Shown here: piece after piece, positions 25,524 through 34,978 of the stretch | How positions within the stretch are numbered: the stretch's first letter is position 1 | Layout: each line of letters begins with the position of its first letter | Assembly: GCF_900078385.1 (NCBI RefSeq) | Contig: NZ_FLQR01000001.1 | Coordinates: 770,861 to 834,860 of the forward strand | DNA length: 64,000 nucleotides | Origin: an uncultured Microbacterium sp. | Lineage (GTDB): Bacteria; Actinomycetota; Actinomycetes; Actinomycetales; Microbacteriaceae | Reading direction: 5' to 3' | Notes under the pieces: model-generated | The model's input: the letters and a program-made list of their open reading frames with translations, nothing else | Told to the model about the DNA's origin: nothing | The model's database searches: none | Made by a program: the position numbers and the translations under genes

Positions 25524-26986
25524 GCTGCCCCTTCCAGGAACGCGATGAGGGAACGGACTGTCGCGCCCGTCGGACCCTTGTCGGTGGCACCGTAGCCGCC
25601 GCCCTTGTGCATGCCGGCGCCGGCGATGTCCAGATGGACCCAGGGTATACGGGGCGCGTCGGGCGCGGCCGAGACGGTGCCGACGAAGCGGCGCAGGAAC
25701 AGACCCGCGAAGAGCGACCCGCCGGCGGGGTCGCCGATCTTCGCGTTCTGCAGGTCGGCGATGGGGGAGTCCAGCTCCTCCTCCATGTGCGCGGGGAGCG
25801 GCAGCCGCCAGGCGGGTTCGCCGGCGCGTTCGGACGCCGAGAGGTACTCCGCGACGGCGTCGTCGGAGCCCATCACGCCGACGAGCCGGTTGCCGAGGGC
25901 GACCGTGATGGCGCCCGTGAGGGTCGCGACGTCGACGATGACGTCCGGGTGCTCGCGGCTGGCCGCCACGAGGCCGTCGGCGAGGACCAGCCGGCCCTCG
26001 GCGTCGGTGTTGAGCACCTCGACGGTCGTGCCGCCGAGTGTCGTGAGCACGTCGCCGGGCCGGATGGCGCGACCGGAGGGCATGTTGTCGGCGACGCACA
26101 GCCAGCCCGTGACGCGGACGGGGAGGGCGAGCGCGGCCGCGGCCCGGACGACGGCGAGCGCCGTGGCGGCGCCGCACATGTCGTACTTCATGCCGACCAT
26201 CGCGGCGGCGGGCTTGAGGGAGAGGCCGCCGGTGTCGAACGTGATGCCCTTGCCGACGAGGGCCACGTGACGCGTGGCGCCCTCCGGGGCGTACTCGACG
26301 CGGACGAGGCGCGGGGGCCGGTCCGACCCCTGCCCGACACCGAGGATGCCGCCGAAGCCGTCCGCCGCGAGGCGCTCCTCGTCGAAGACCTGCACGTCGA
26401 TGGGGAGCCCGGCGGTCGCCTCGACGGCGCGCTCTGCGAAGTCGGCGGGGCCGAGCCACTCCGCGGGGATGTTCACGAGGTCCTTCACGAGGGCGACGGC
26501 GTCGCCCGTCGCGGTCACGGCCGCCAGGTCGTCGTCGGTGACGTCGGCGGGGGAGTGCACGGTCACGGTGGACGCGCGCGTCTTCCCGGCATCCTTCTTG
26601 TAGCCGGCGAAGCGGTAGCCGCCGAGCACGGCGCCCTCGGCTGCCGCGCGCCACTGGTCCGGGGCGCCCGGTGCGGCGACCGCCAGCGTCTCGAATCCGG
26701 TCGTGACGCGGACTGCGGCACCCACGGCGTCGCGGATCGCCGCGGCACCGCCGGCCGTGCCCGTCCCGACCACGATGAGGGGCTTGGCGGTCGACTCCGG
26801 CGCATAGACGCGGTGCGTCGCGCCGGCCGTGCCCGTGAAGCCGATGGCGGTCAGCGAGGCGGCGAGCCCGGGCCAGTCCGTCAGCGCCTCCGCCGCCGCA
26901 TCCAGCGGGGGAAGGGCGAGGACGAGAGCCTCCGCGTCGGATTCCTGCAGGGGTGCGGTGCTGTGCGACAGCGCGGGAAAAGGCAT
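25520..26986 (-). CDS. pepA: Leucyl aminopeptidase (M17)
   Basis: A 488-residue M17 metallo-aminopeptidase. The two-metal active site is visible in GKGITFDTGGLSLKP, KYDMCGAATAL and the signature NTDAEGRL (residues 326-333). The N-terminal 150 residues form the less conserved regulatory domain. It cleaves N-terminal residues from peptides in the cytoplasm and usually forms hexamers. ATG 26986 is chosen because TAGGAT lies seven bases upstream on the minus strand and there is no Shine-Dalgarno; the ATG at 26995 overlaps that element and is less likely. It is first in the pepA-lpdA-sucB unit. Confidence 0.94.
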   Translation of the reverse strand: MPFPALSHSTAPLQESDAEALVLALPPLDAAAEALTDWPGLAASLTAIGFTGTAGATHRVYAPESTAKPLIVVGTGTAGGAAAIRDAVGAAVRVTTGFETLAVAAPGAPDQWRAAAEGAVLGGYRFAGYKKDAGKTRASTVTVHSPADVTDDDLAAVTATGDAVALVKDLVNIPAEWLGPADFAERAVEATAGLPIDVQVFDEERLAADGFGGILGVGQGSDRPPRLVRVEYAPEGATRHVALVGKGITFDTGGLSLKPAAAMVGMKYDMCGAATALAVVRAAAALALPVRVTGWLCVADNMPSGRAIRPGDVLTTLGGTTVEVLNTDAEGRLVLADGLVAASREHPDVIVDVATLTGAITVALGNRLVGVMGSDDAVAEYLSASERAGEPAWRLPLPAHMEEELDSPIADLQNAKIGDPAGGSLFAGLFLRRFVGTVSAAPDAPRIPWVHLDIAGAGMHKGGGYGATDKGPTGATVRSLIAFLEGAA

Positions 26987-26993
26987 GCGTCCC

Positions 26994-26999
26994 ATCCTA
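26994..26999 (-). promoter_or_regulatory. -10 element of pepA
   Basis: TAGGAT on the minus strand, seven bases before ATG 26986, consistent with a leaderless transcript. Confidence 0.5.
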
Positions 27000-27056
27000 G
27001 GTTCGCGTGTTCGCTGTGAGCGGGACGGTGGCGCGACCGGCGCCCACGGTGGCTCG

Positions 27057-27062
27057 TACAGT
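27057..27062 (+). promoter_or_regulatory. -10 element of the PAC2 gene
   Basis: TACAGT, six bases, then ATG 27069. The spacing indicates a leaderless mRNA. Confidence 0.55.
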
Positions 27063-27068
27063 TGTCTC

Positions 27069-27995
27069 ATGCCTCTGTCCGGTCCTCTGTACGAGCGAGT
27101 CGTGTCCGCGCCGCCGGTGCCCCCGGGGCTTCCGCTCGTCATCACGCTCACGGGATTCACGGATGCCGGGGGCGCCGTCGCGCGGGTCATCGACTACTTC
27201 CGCGACGACCTGGACCCGACGCCGGTCGTCGCCTTCTCCGCCGACGTGCTGCTGGACTACCGCGCCCGGCGCCCCGTCATCACGTTCGACACCGACCACC
27301 TCACCGACTACCGCCCGGCACGGCTGGAGCTGTCGCTCGCGCACGACGCCGAAGGAAGCCCCTTCCTGCTGCTCGCGGGCTACGAGCCCGACTTCGCGTG
27401 GGAGGCGTTCGCCGAGACCGTCGTCGGACTGGCCGAGGGGCTGCAGGCCGCGACCGTCACCTGGGTGCACGCCATCCCGATGCCCGTGCCGCACACCCGG
27501 CCGCTGGGCACGACGGTCAGCGGCACGCGCACCGACCTCACGCACGCGCACTCGGTCTGGCAGCCGCGGACACAGGTCCCCGCCTCCGTCGGGCACCTGC
27601 TGGAGCACCGCTTCGCGCAGGCCGGCGCCGAGGTCGCGGGGTTCGTCCTGCTGGTGCCGCACTACCTCGGCGACACCGACTACCCGGCCGCCGCGATCGC
27701 GGCGCTGGACAGCCTGACGGTCGCCACCGGTCTCGTGTTCTCCAGCGATGATCTCCGCGAGGAGAACCGCGTGTACCTCGAGAAGGTGGACGACCAGGTC
27801 GAAGGCAGCACCGAGCTGACGACGATGCTGCACAACCTCGAGGAGCGCTACGACTCCTACATGGCCGGCTCGACCCTCGGGCAGCCGATCATCCACGCGG
27901 GCGACCTGCCGAGCGCCGACGAGATCGCCGCCGAGTTGGAGCGGTTCCTGGCGACCCGGCCCCCCGGGGACGACGACAAGAGGATGCGCCACTGA
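27069..27995 (+). CDS. PAC2 family protein (proteasome-assembly-chaperone-like)
   Basis: A 308-residue soluble protein of the PAC2 family, related to archaeal and eukaryotic proteasome assembly chaperones and common in actinobacteria; its bacterial role is not settled. The sequence shows LVITLTGFTDAGGA near residue 24, LLLAGYEPDFAWEAF, WVHAIPMPVPHTRP and VLLVPHYLGDTDYP, all typical of the family. ATG 27069 is favoured by the TACAGT-N6-ATG arrangement. It is divergent from pepA, ends in a strong terminator, and lies just upstream of sigA, as in mycobacteria. Confidence 0.85.
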   Translation: MPLSGPLYERVVSAPPVPPGLPLVITLTGFTDAGGAVARVIDYFRDDLDPTPVVAFSADVLLDYRARRPVITFDTDHLTDYRPARLELSLAHDAEGSPFLLLAGYEPDFAWEAFAETVVGLAEGLQAATVTWVHAIPMPVPHTRPLGTTVSGTRTDLTHAHSVWQPRTQVPASVGHLLEHRFAQAGAEVAGFVLLVPHYLGDTDYPAAAIAALDSLTVATGLVFSSDDLREENRVYLEKVDDQVEGSTELTTMLHNLEERYDSYMAGSTLGQPIIHAGDLPSADEIAAELERFLATRPPGDDDKRMRH

Positions 27996-27997
27996 CG

Positions 27998-28023
27998 GAA
28001 TGCCCCCGCGCGCGGGGGCGTTC
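27998..28023 (+). terminator. Terminator of the PAC2 gene
   Basis: GAATGCCCCCGC pairs with GCGGGGGCGTTC with a two-base loop, followed by TCTC. It lies two bases after the stop codon. Confidence 0.8.
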
Positions 28024-28209
28024 TCTCCCATGACGCGGAACGCCCGCGCGGCGGTCCGCCGCACCGGCATCCGACGCGACATGTGAGACAATGGACCATC
28101 TGACCCGTTGTCGACACCGGCGCGGCGCCTGACGGCGCAGCCCGGGGACTTGACAAGGGTCTTACTAGTGTCCGAAACCCCGGCGGCCTCCGTCGGTGAA
28201 AGGCAAGAC

Positions 28210-29606
<1,397 letters not shown>

Positions 29607-29610
<4 letters not shown>

Positions 29611-30305
29611 CCGCGGCGGCCAACGAGGGCAAGGCCCTCGAGGTCGCCGTCGACGGCGTCTCGTACGCGCGCATCCCGATCCGGACGCGCGTCGTGATGC
29701 CGGGCGACGACCTCGACGCCTTCGTGGCGGAGTACGCGACGCCGACGGTGCAGCCCGGCGACATCCTGTTCGTGACGGAGAAGATCGTCGCGATCACGCA
29801 GGGGCGCTCGTTCCGCCTGGATGAGATCCAGCCGCGCCGTCTCGCGCGGTTCCTCTCCAAGTACGTCGTGCGCACGCCCTACGGCATCGGCCTCGGCATG
29901 CCCGAGACCATGGAGATGGCGCTCCGCGAGTGCGGGACGCCCCGCATCCTGTTCGCGGCCGGTGTGAGCGCCGTCACGAAGCTCTTCGGGCGCCGCGGCG
30001 ACTTCTACCGCATCGCCGGCGACAAGGCGCGCGCGATCGACGGGCCGACGAGCGGGACGATCCCGCCGTACAACCAGGCGGTCGTGCTCGGGCCGGACAA
30101 GCCCGACGAGGTCGCTGCGCGGCTGAAGACGCTGGTGGGCGGCACCGCGGAGGTCGCGGTCGTCGACATCAACGATATCGGCGGCAACATCCTCGGCTCC
30201 ACGCTGGACAAGGCGGGGGAGCAGCGGCTCGTCCGCATCCTCGGCGACAACCCGCTCGGGCAGGGACACCAGTCCACCCCGCTCGGTGTCATCCGCAAGG
30301 CCTGA
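29607..30305 (+). CDS. CofE-like (F420-0:glutamate ligase domain) protein
   Basis: A 232-residue protein with the fold pattern of F420-0:gamma-glutamyl ligase: [23 protein letters not shown] at residues 45-67, and [15 protein letters not shown] near residue 190. It ends within the CofE-like domain and lacks the FMN-binding nitroreductase part of the long FbiB form. Whether it acts on F420 is unclear; its neighbours are ATP-grasp proteins, so it may belong to another ligase system. ATG 29607 overlaps the sigA stop, and the next gene starts two bases after its own stop, so it is cotranscribed with both. Confidence 0.75.
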
Positions 30306-30306
30306 C

Positions 30307-31329
30307 ATGGGCGCCGTGAACCGTCTCTATCGGCGTGCGCGCTTCTTCGTGCGCCGCATCGTCTCCTTCGACCGGGAGCGCGTCCTGCAGTTCGCGCGCC
30401 AGTCGGCGCGGCTGTCGAAGGCGCCCGTATGGTGGGTGGCCCTCGACATGGCCTGGTGCGCCGTCCGCTACGAGACGACGTTCGAGAACTACTCCGAGTG
30501 GGACTTCCGGATCCTGCGTGGCCGCGAACGCCGCACCTACATGACCGACCCGAAGTCGTTCCACCTGTCGCGGAAGCTCAACGACGACGCGCAGCGCGCG
30601 ATCTTCGACGACAAGCTCGAGTTCGCGGGCCGCTTCGGCGACGAGCTCGGCCGAGACTGGCTCGACGTCGCGAAGACCGACCTCGTGCAGCTCGAGCAGT
30701 TCGTCCGCCGGTTCGACCGCGTCATCACGAAGAACCCCGGGGGCGTCGGCGGCAACGGCATCACGATGCGCGACACCGCGGACATCCGCGATGTCGCGGC
30801 GCTCCGCGAGGAGCTCCTCTCGTCGGGTCAGACGCTCGTCGAAGAGGTGCTCGTGCAGCATCCCGAGATGGCCCGGCTGTACCCCGGCAGCGTCAATTCG
30901 CTCCGCATGGTGACCTATCTCGACCCCGACGGCGCGGTGCACCTGCTGGCCGCCGTCCTCAAGGTCGGCAACGGCGGCGTCATCGACAACTTCAGCAACG
31001 GCGGCATGTACACGATGCTCGACGAGTCCGGCCGCGCCCTGCACGCCGCGAGCGACGAGGAGGGGCGGCCGTTCGCGACGCACCCCATCACGGGCGTCGA
31101 GATCACCGGCTACCAGGTGCCGCTGTACCCGCAGATCCTCGAGCTCGTCGACCGCCTGGCGCGGCGCGTGCCCGCGCTGCCGTACATCGGCTGGGACATC
31201 GCGATCACTCCTGAGCGCCCCGTCGTCATCGAGGGCAACCACAACACCGGCGTCTTCCAGTCGAAGCCGTCGGTCTCCGGCATCCGTCAGGGCCTGCTGC
31301 CGCGCTACCGCGCTGCGATGCGGTTCTGA
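30307..31329 (+). CDS. ATP-grasp protein 1 (sugar-transfer-associated type)
   Basis: A 340-residue protein. KNPGGVGGNGITM (near residue 143) looks like an ATP-grasp glycine-rich loop, and the C-terminal part carries YIGWDIAITPE and VVIEGNHN, the metal- and ATP-binding end of the fold. I associate this subfamily with sugar-transfer ATP-grasp enzymes of cell-envelope biosynthesis; the substrate is unknown. ATG 30307 is two bases after the CofE-like stop. The second copy downstream shares the arrangement and several blocks (HLLAAVL, GNGGVIDNFSNGGM), so the two arose by tandem duplication. Confidence 0.8.
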   Translation: MGAVNRLYRRARFFVRRIVSFDRERVLQFARQSARLSKAPVWWVALDMAWCAVRYETTFENYSEWDFRILRGRERRTYMTDPKSFHLSRKLNDDAQRAIFDDKLEFAGRFGDELGRDWLDVAKTDLVQLEQFVRRFDRVITKNPGGVGGNGITMRDTADIRDVAALREELLSSGQTLVEEVLVQHPEMARLYPGSVNSLRMVTYLDPDGAVHLLAAVLKVGNGGVIDNFSNGGMYTMLDESGRALHAASDEEGRPFATHPITGVEITGYQVPLYPQILELVDRLARRVPALPYIGWDIAITPERPVVIEGNHNTGVFQSKPSVSGIRQGLLPRYRAAMRF

Positions 31330-31343
31330 CGTTCAACGACGGT

Positions 31344-31349
31344 TAGGGT
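31344..31349 (+). promoter_or_regulatory. -10 element of the second ATP-grasp gene
   Basis: TAGGGT lies seven bases before ATG 31357, so the second paralogue may have its own leaderless promoter in addition to read-through. Confidence 0.45.
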
Positions 31350-31356
31350 CGAATCC

Positions 31357-32370
31357 ATGGGTCAGGGTCGTGTGCGTCTCGGGTATCTCCTCAACCGGGC
31401 GCGCAACATCCGTCCGGGAAACCTCGTCGAGTTCGCGCGGCAGACGCAGAAGGTCTCCAAGGCCCCGCTGCCGGTGATCATCGCGGACATGCTGTGGTGC
31501 TCGGTCAAGTACGACATGGGGTTCCGTGACTACGCCGTGTGGGACATCCGGCTCCTGAACGCCAAGGAGCGCGGGACGTGGATGACGCACCCGAAGTCGT
31601 TCCGCGTGACACGCATGTACAACACGCCCGAGGGGCGCGCGAAGCTCGAGGACAAGCGGCGGTTCGCGCGTGAGTACGCCGATCTGCTGGGTCGCGAGTC
31701 GATCGACCTCCGCGACGTCGACGACACGGAGCTGGCGGCCTTCCTGGCACGGCATCCCAAGGTCCTCGCGAAGCCGAACGACGGACACGGCGGCGGCGGC
31801 ATCGAACTGCACGAGACGGGACCGGACACCGATGCGGCGGCGTTCCGCGCCGAGGTGACCGGCAAGGGCCAGACGATGATCGACGAGTTCATCGTCCAGC
31901 ATCCCGACATGTCGGCGCTGTACCCGGACAGCGTCAACACGGTGCGCCTCATCACGTTCCTCGACAAGGCCGGTGTCGTGCACCTCCTGGCGGCGGTCCT
32001 GCGGATCGGCAACGGCGCCGTGATCGACAACTTCGCCTCCGGCGGCATGTTCACGATGCTCGACGAGCACGGTGTCGCGCTGTACCCGGGCGTCGACAAG
32101 AACAGCAACGTGTACCCCGCGCATCCCGTGACGAAGACGCCGATCGTCGGCTTCCCCGTGCCGCTGTACGACCAGGTGGTCGAGCTGGCGTTCGCCCTCG
32201 CCCGCCGGACCCCCGAGGCGCCGTACGTGGGCTGGGATCTCGCGATCACCCCGAGCGGCCCCGTCGTCATCGAGGGCAACCACAACTCGAGTGTCTTCCA
32301 GCCCAAGCCGTCGGCGTCGGGCGTGCGGACGGGCCTCCTCGCGGTCTACCGCGCCGCGATCGGCTTCTGA
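31357..32370 (+). CDS. ATP-grasp protein 2 (paralogue of the preceding gene)
   Basis: A 337-residue paralogue of the upstream protein. It keeps KPNDGHGGGGIEL, IGNGAVIDNFASGGMFTMLDE, YVGWDLAITPSG and VVIEGNHNSSVFQ, with many substitutions elsewhere, so the two copies have diverged and probably act on different substrates or as a heteromer. TAGGGT seven bases upstream suggests its own leaderless promoter. A strong hairpin terminator follows the stop. Assignment to the ATP-grasp fold is firm from the C-terminal motifs; the reaction is not known. Confidence 0.8.
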   Translation: MGQGRVRLGYLLNRARNIRPGNLVEFARQTQKVSKAPLPVIIADMLWCSVKYDMGFRDYAVWDIRLLNAKERGTWMTHPKSFRVTRMYNTPEGRAKLEDKRRFAREYADLLGRESIDLRDVDDTELAAFLARHPKVLAKPNDGHGGGGIELHETGPDTDAAAFRAEVTGKGQTMIDEFIVQHPDMSALYPDSVNTVRLITFLDKAGVVHLLAAVLRIGNGAVIDNFASGGMFTMLDEHGVALYPGVDKNSNVYPAHPVTKTPIVGFPVPLYDQVVELAFALARRTPEAPYVGWDLAITPSGPVVIEGNHNSSVFQPKPSASGVRTGLLAVYRAAIGF

Positions 32371-32393
32371 GTCACACGAGGCACCGGGAACGA

Positions 32394-32429
32394 CGAAGCG
32401 CCGAGGGGCGTGGCCGCCTCGGCGCTTCG
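32394..32429. terminator. Bidirectional terminator
   Basis: CGAAGCGCCGAGG pairs perfectly with CCTCGGCGCTTCG around a ten-base loop. It lies between the convergent ATP-grasp gene and the zinc-ribbon gene and can serve both. Confidence 0.8.
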
Positions 32430-32445
32430 GTGATCGTGGGTGGCG

Positions 32446-32667
32446 TCAGACCGCTTCGGTCAGACGTGCCGTCTCGTCGTGCCAGGAGGTGGCGACGGAG
32501 CGCAGCTTCTCCTCGTACTTGCGTCCGTGGTGCGCGCAGAACAGGAGTTCGCTGCCGTTCACCTCGGCCGCGATGTAGGCCTGGGCACCGCAGGAGTCGC
32601 AGCGATCGGCGGCGCTCAGGCGGTACTCGAGGACGGCGGGGGACTCTGTGGTGGTCGACATGCTCAT
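32446..32667 (-). CDS. Small zinc-ribbon-type actinobacterial protein (DUF7455-like)
   Basis: A 73-residue protein with a likely zinc site: CDSCGAQAYIAA (CxxC) followed by LLFCAHHGRKY (Cys-x-x-His). The helix after it (YEEKLRSVATSWHDE) is charged. I recognise it as a short conserved actinobacterial family near the principal sigma factor and topoisomerase genes, probably DUF7455; the role is unknown. GAGGAGG eight bases upstream of ATG 32667 is a strong ribosome site; a second ATG two codons later is possible. Confidence 0.75.
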   Translation of the reverse strand: MSMSTTTESPAVLEYRLSAADRCDSCGAQAYIAAEVNGSELLFCAHHGRKYEEKLRSVATSWHDETARLTEAV

Positions 32668-32847
32668 TCTGGGTGCCTCCTCGTTAACGTCAAAGATCCG
32701 GTCCGGTCATGAAATACAACCACGCCGATGTTTCGAGAATGCCGCGATCCGGTCACATTTCGCTGTGCGCGTACCGTGAGTCTCGCCGTGGGGCGTCTCC
32801 CGGCCCGATGGCGCGTGTGTCTGCGGCTCCGGGGGACCCGCCGCGGA

Positions 32848-32853
32848 TACGCT
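32848..32853 (+). promoter_or_regulatory. -10 element of parE
   Basis: TACGCT lies eight bases upstream of GTG 32862. Transcription would start at or within two bases of the start codon. Confidence 0.4.
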
Positions 32854-32861
32854 AGAGGATT

Positions 32862-34934
32862 GTGACAGCCGAGTATTCCGCCCATCACCTCCAGGTGCTC
32901 GAGGGGCTCGAGGCCGTCCGCAAGCGTCCCGGCATGTACATCGGCTCGACCGACTCCCGCGGACTCATGCACTGCGTGTGGGAGATCATCGACAACTCGG
33001 TCGATGAGGCCCTCGGCGGCCACGGTGCGCGCATCGACATCCTGCTGCACGCCGACGGGAGCGTCGAGGTGCGCGACCGCGCCCGCGGCATCCCCGTCGA
33101 CGTCGAACCCCGCACGGGACTCAGCGGCGTCGAGGTCGTCTTCACGAAGCTGCACGCCGGAGGCAAGTTCGGCGGCGGCTCGTACGGCTCCTCCGGCGGT
33201 CTGCACGGTGTCGGCGCCTCGGTCGTCAATGCCCTGTCCGAACGCCTCGACGTCGAGGTGGACCGCGGCGGCAAGACGTGGGCCATGTCGTTCCACCGCG
33301 GCGAGCCGGGCCTCTTCGCCGGCGACAAGCCGGACTCGCCGTTCACCCCGTTCGAGAAGTCGTCCGACCTGCGCGTCGTCGGCAAGGTCGCCAAGGGCGT
33401 CACGGGCACCCGCATCCGCTACTGGGCGGACCGGCAGATCTTCACGAAGGATGCCGCGTTCCACCTGGACGAACTGGTCCAGCGCGCGCGGCAGACGGCG
33501 TTCCTCGTCCCCGGCCTCGAGATCGTCATCGCCGACGAGCGCGGCCCGGAGCGCGTCGAGACGAGCTACCGCTTCGACGGCGGCATCTCGGAGTTCGCGG
33601 ACTTCCTCGCCCCCGACTCCGGCCTCACCGACACGTGGCGCCTCACCGGCTCCGGCACGTTCACCGAGACGGTGCCCGTGCTGCAGCCGACCGGCGCCAT
33701 GGTGCCGACGGACCTCGAGCGCGAGTGCCAGGTCGACATCGCGCTGCGCTGGGGCACCGGATACGAGACGACGAGCCGGTCGTTCGCCAACATCATCTCG
33801 ACACCCAAGGGCGGCACCCACCAGCAGGGCTTCGAGCAGGGCCTCATGAAGGTCGTGCGCGGCCAGATCGATCAGAACGCGCGCAAGCTCAAGGTGGGCG
33901 CGAACGAGAAGATCGAGAAGGACGACATTCTCGCCGGGCTCACGTGCGTCCTGACGGTGCGCCTGCCCGAGCCGCAGTTCGAGGGGCAGACGAAGGAGAT
34001 CCTCGGCACACCGGCGGTGCGCAACATCGTCGCGAACGTGGTCCAGCGCGAGCTGGCCGCGCGCTTCACGTCCTCCAAGCGCGACGACAAGGCGCAGACG
34101 GCTCTGCTGCTGGACAAGGTCGTCGCGGAGATGAAGGCGCGCATCTCGGCGCGCACGCACAAGGAGACCCAGCGCCGGAAGAACGCGCTGGAGTCGTCCT
34201 CGCTTCCCGCAAAACTCGCCGACTGCCGCACGAACGACGTCGCGCAGTCCGAGCTGTTCATCGTGGAGGGCGACTCGGCGCTCGGCACCGCGAAGCACGC
34301 ACGCAACAGCGAGTACCAGGCCCTCCTGCCCATCCGCGGCAAGATCCTCAACGTCCAGAAGGCGTCGGTGAGCGACATGCTCTCCAACGCGGAGTGCGCG
34401 GCCATCATCCAGGTGATCGGGGCGGGTTCCGGCCGCTCGTTCGACCTGTCCGCGGCGCGCTACGGGAAGATCATCCTGATGAGCGACGCCGATGTCGACG
34501 GCGCCCACATCCGCACCCTCCTCCTCACCCTGTTCTTCCGGTACATGCGCCCCCTCATCGAGGAGGGGCACGTGTACGCGGCCGTCCCGCCGCTGCATCG
34601 GGTGATCGTCGTGAACCCCGGCTCGAAGCCGAACGAGACCGTCTACACCTACTCCGAGCAGGAGCTGCACAGCCTGCTCGCGAAGCTGCAGAAGTCCGGC
34701 AAGCGCTGGCAGGAGCCCGTCCAGCGCTACAAGGGCCTCGGCGAGATGGATGCCGATCAGCTGGCGACGACGACGATGGACCGCGCTGGGCGCACCCTCC
34801 GCCGCGTGCGCGTGCAGGATGCCGAGGCGGCGGCGCACGTGTTCGAGCTGCTCATGGGCAGCGACGTCGCCCCGCGCCGCGACTTCATCGTCTCCTCGAG
34901 CGACCGCCTCAACCGCGAGGCCATCGACGCCTGA
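32862..34934 (+). CDS. parE: DNA topoisomerase IV subunit B
   Basis: A 690-residue type IIA topoisomerase ATPase subunit. The GHKL ATP site shows EIIDNSVDEALGG and GGLHGVGASVVNALS. The TOPRIM domain carries VEGDSALGTAKHARN and LMSDADVDGAHI, with the closing motif RYKGLGEMDADQL. It decatenates and relaxes DNA with ParC. GTG 32862 directly follows a -10-like TACGCT. It converges on a ParC-type gene rather than lying in a gyrB-gyrA operon, and the partner lacks the GyrA box, so ParE is preferred over GyrB. Confidence 0.93.
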   Translation: MTAEYSAHHLQVLEGLEAVRKRPGMYIGSTDSRGLMHCVWEIIDNSVDEALGGHGARIDILLHADGSVEVRDRARGIPVDVEPRTGLSGVEVVFTKLHAGGKFGGGSYGSSGGLHGVGASVVNALSERLDVEVDRGGKTWAMSFHRGEPGLFAGDKPDSPFTPFEKSSDLRVVGKVAKGVTGTRIRYWADRQIFTKDAAFHLDELVQRARQTAFLVPGLEIVIADERGPERVETSYRFDGGISEFADFLAPDSGLTDTWRLTGSGTFTETVPVLQPTGAMVPTDLERECQVDIALRWGTGYETTSRSFANIISTPKGGTHQQGFEQGLMKVVRGQIDQNARKLKVGANEKIEKDDILAGLTCVLTVRLPEPQFEGQTKEILGTPAVRNIVANVVQRELAARFTSSKRDDKAQTALLLDKVVAEMKARISARTHKETQRRKNALESSSLPAKLADCRTNDVAQSELFIVEGDSALGTAKHARNSEYQALLPIRGKILNVQKASVSDMLSNAECAAIIQVIGAGSGRSFDLSAARYGKIILMSDADVDGAHIRTLLLTLFFRYMRPLIEEGHVYAAVPPLHRVIVVNPGSKPNETVYTYSEQELHSLLAKLQKSGKRWQEPVQRYKGLGEMDADQLATTTMDRAGRTLRRVRVQDAEAAAHVFELLMGSDVAPRRDFIVSSSDRLNREAIDA

Positions 34935-34966
34935 GCGCCGGGGGATCTCCTCCGGGTCGCCGGCGC
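34935..34966. terminator. Hairpin between convergent parE and parC
   Basis: GCGCCGG pairs with CCGGCGC around an 18-base loop in the 44 bases between the two stop codons. There is no clear T-run, so termination is inferred. Confidence 0.45.
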
Positions 34967-34978
34967 GACCTCGTCGGA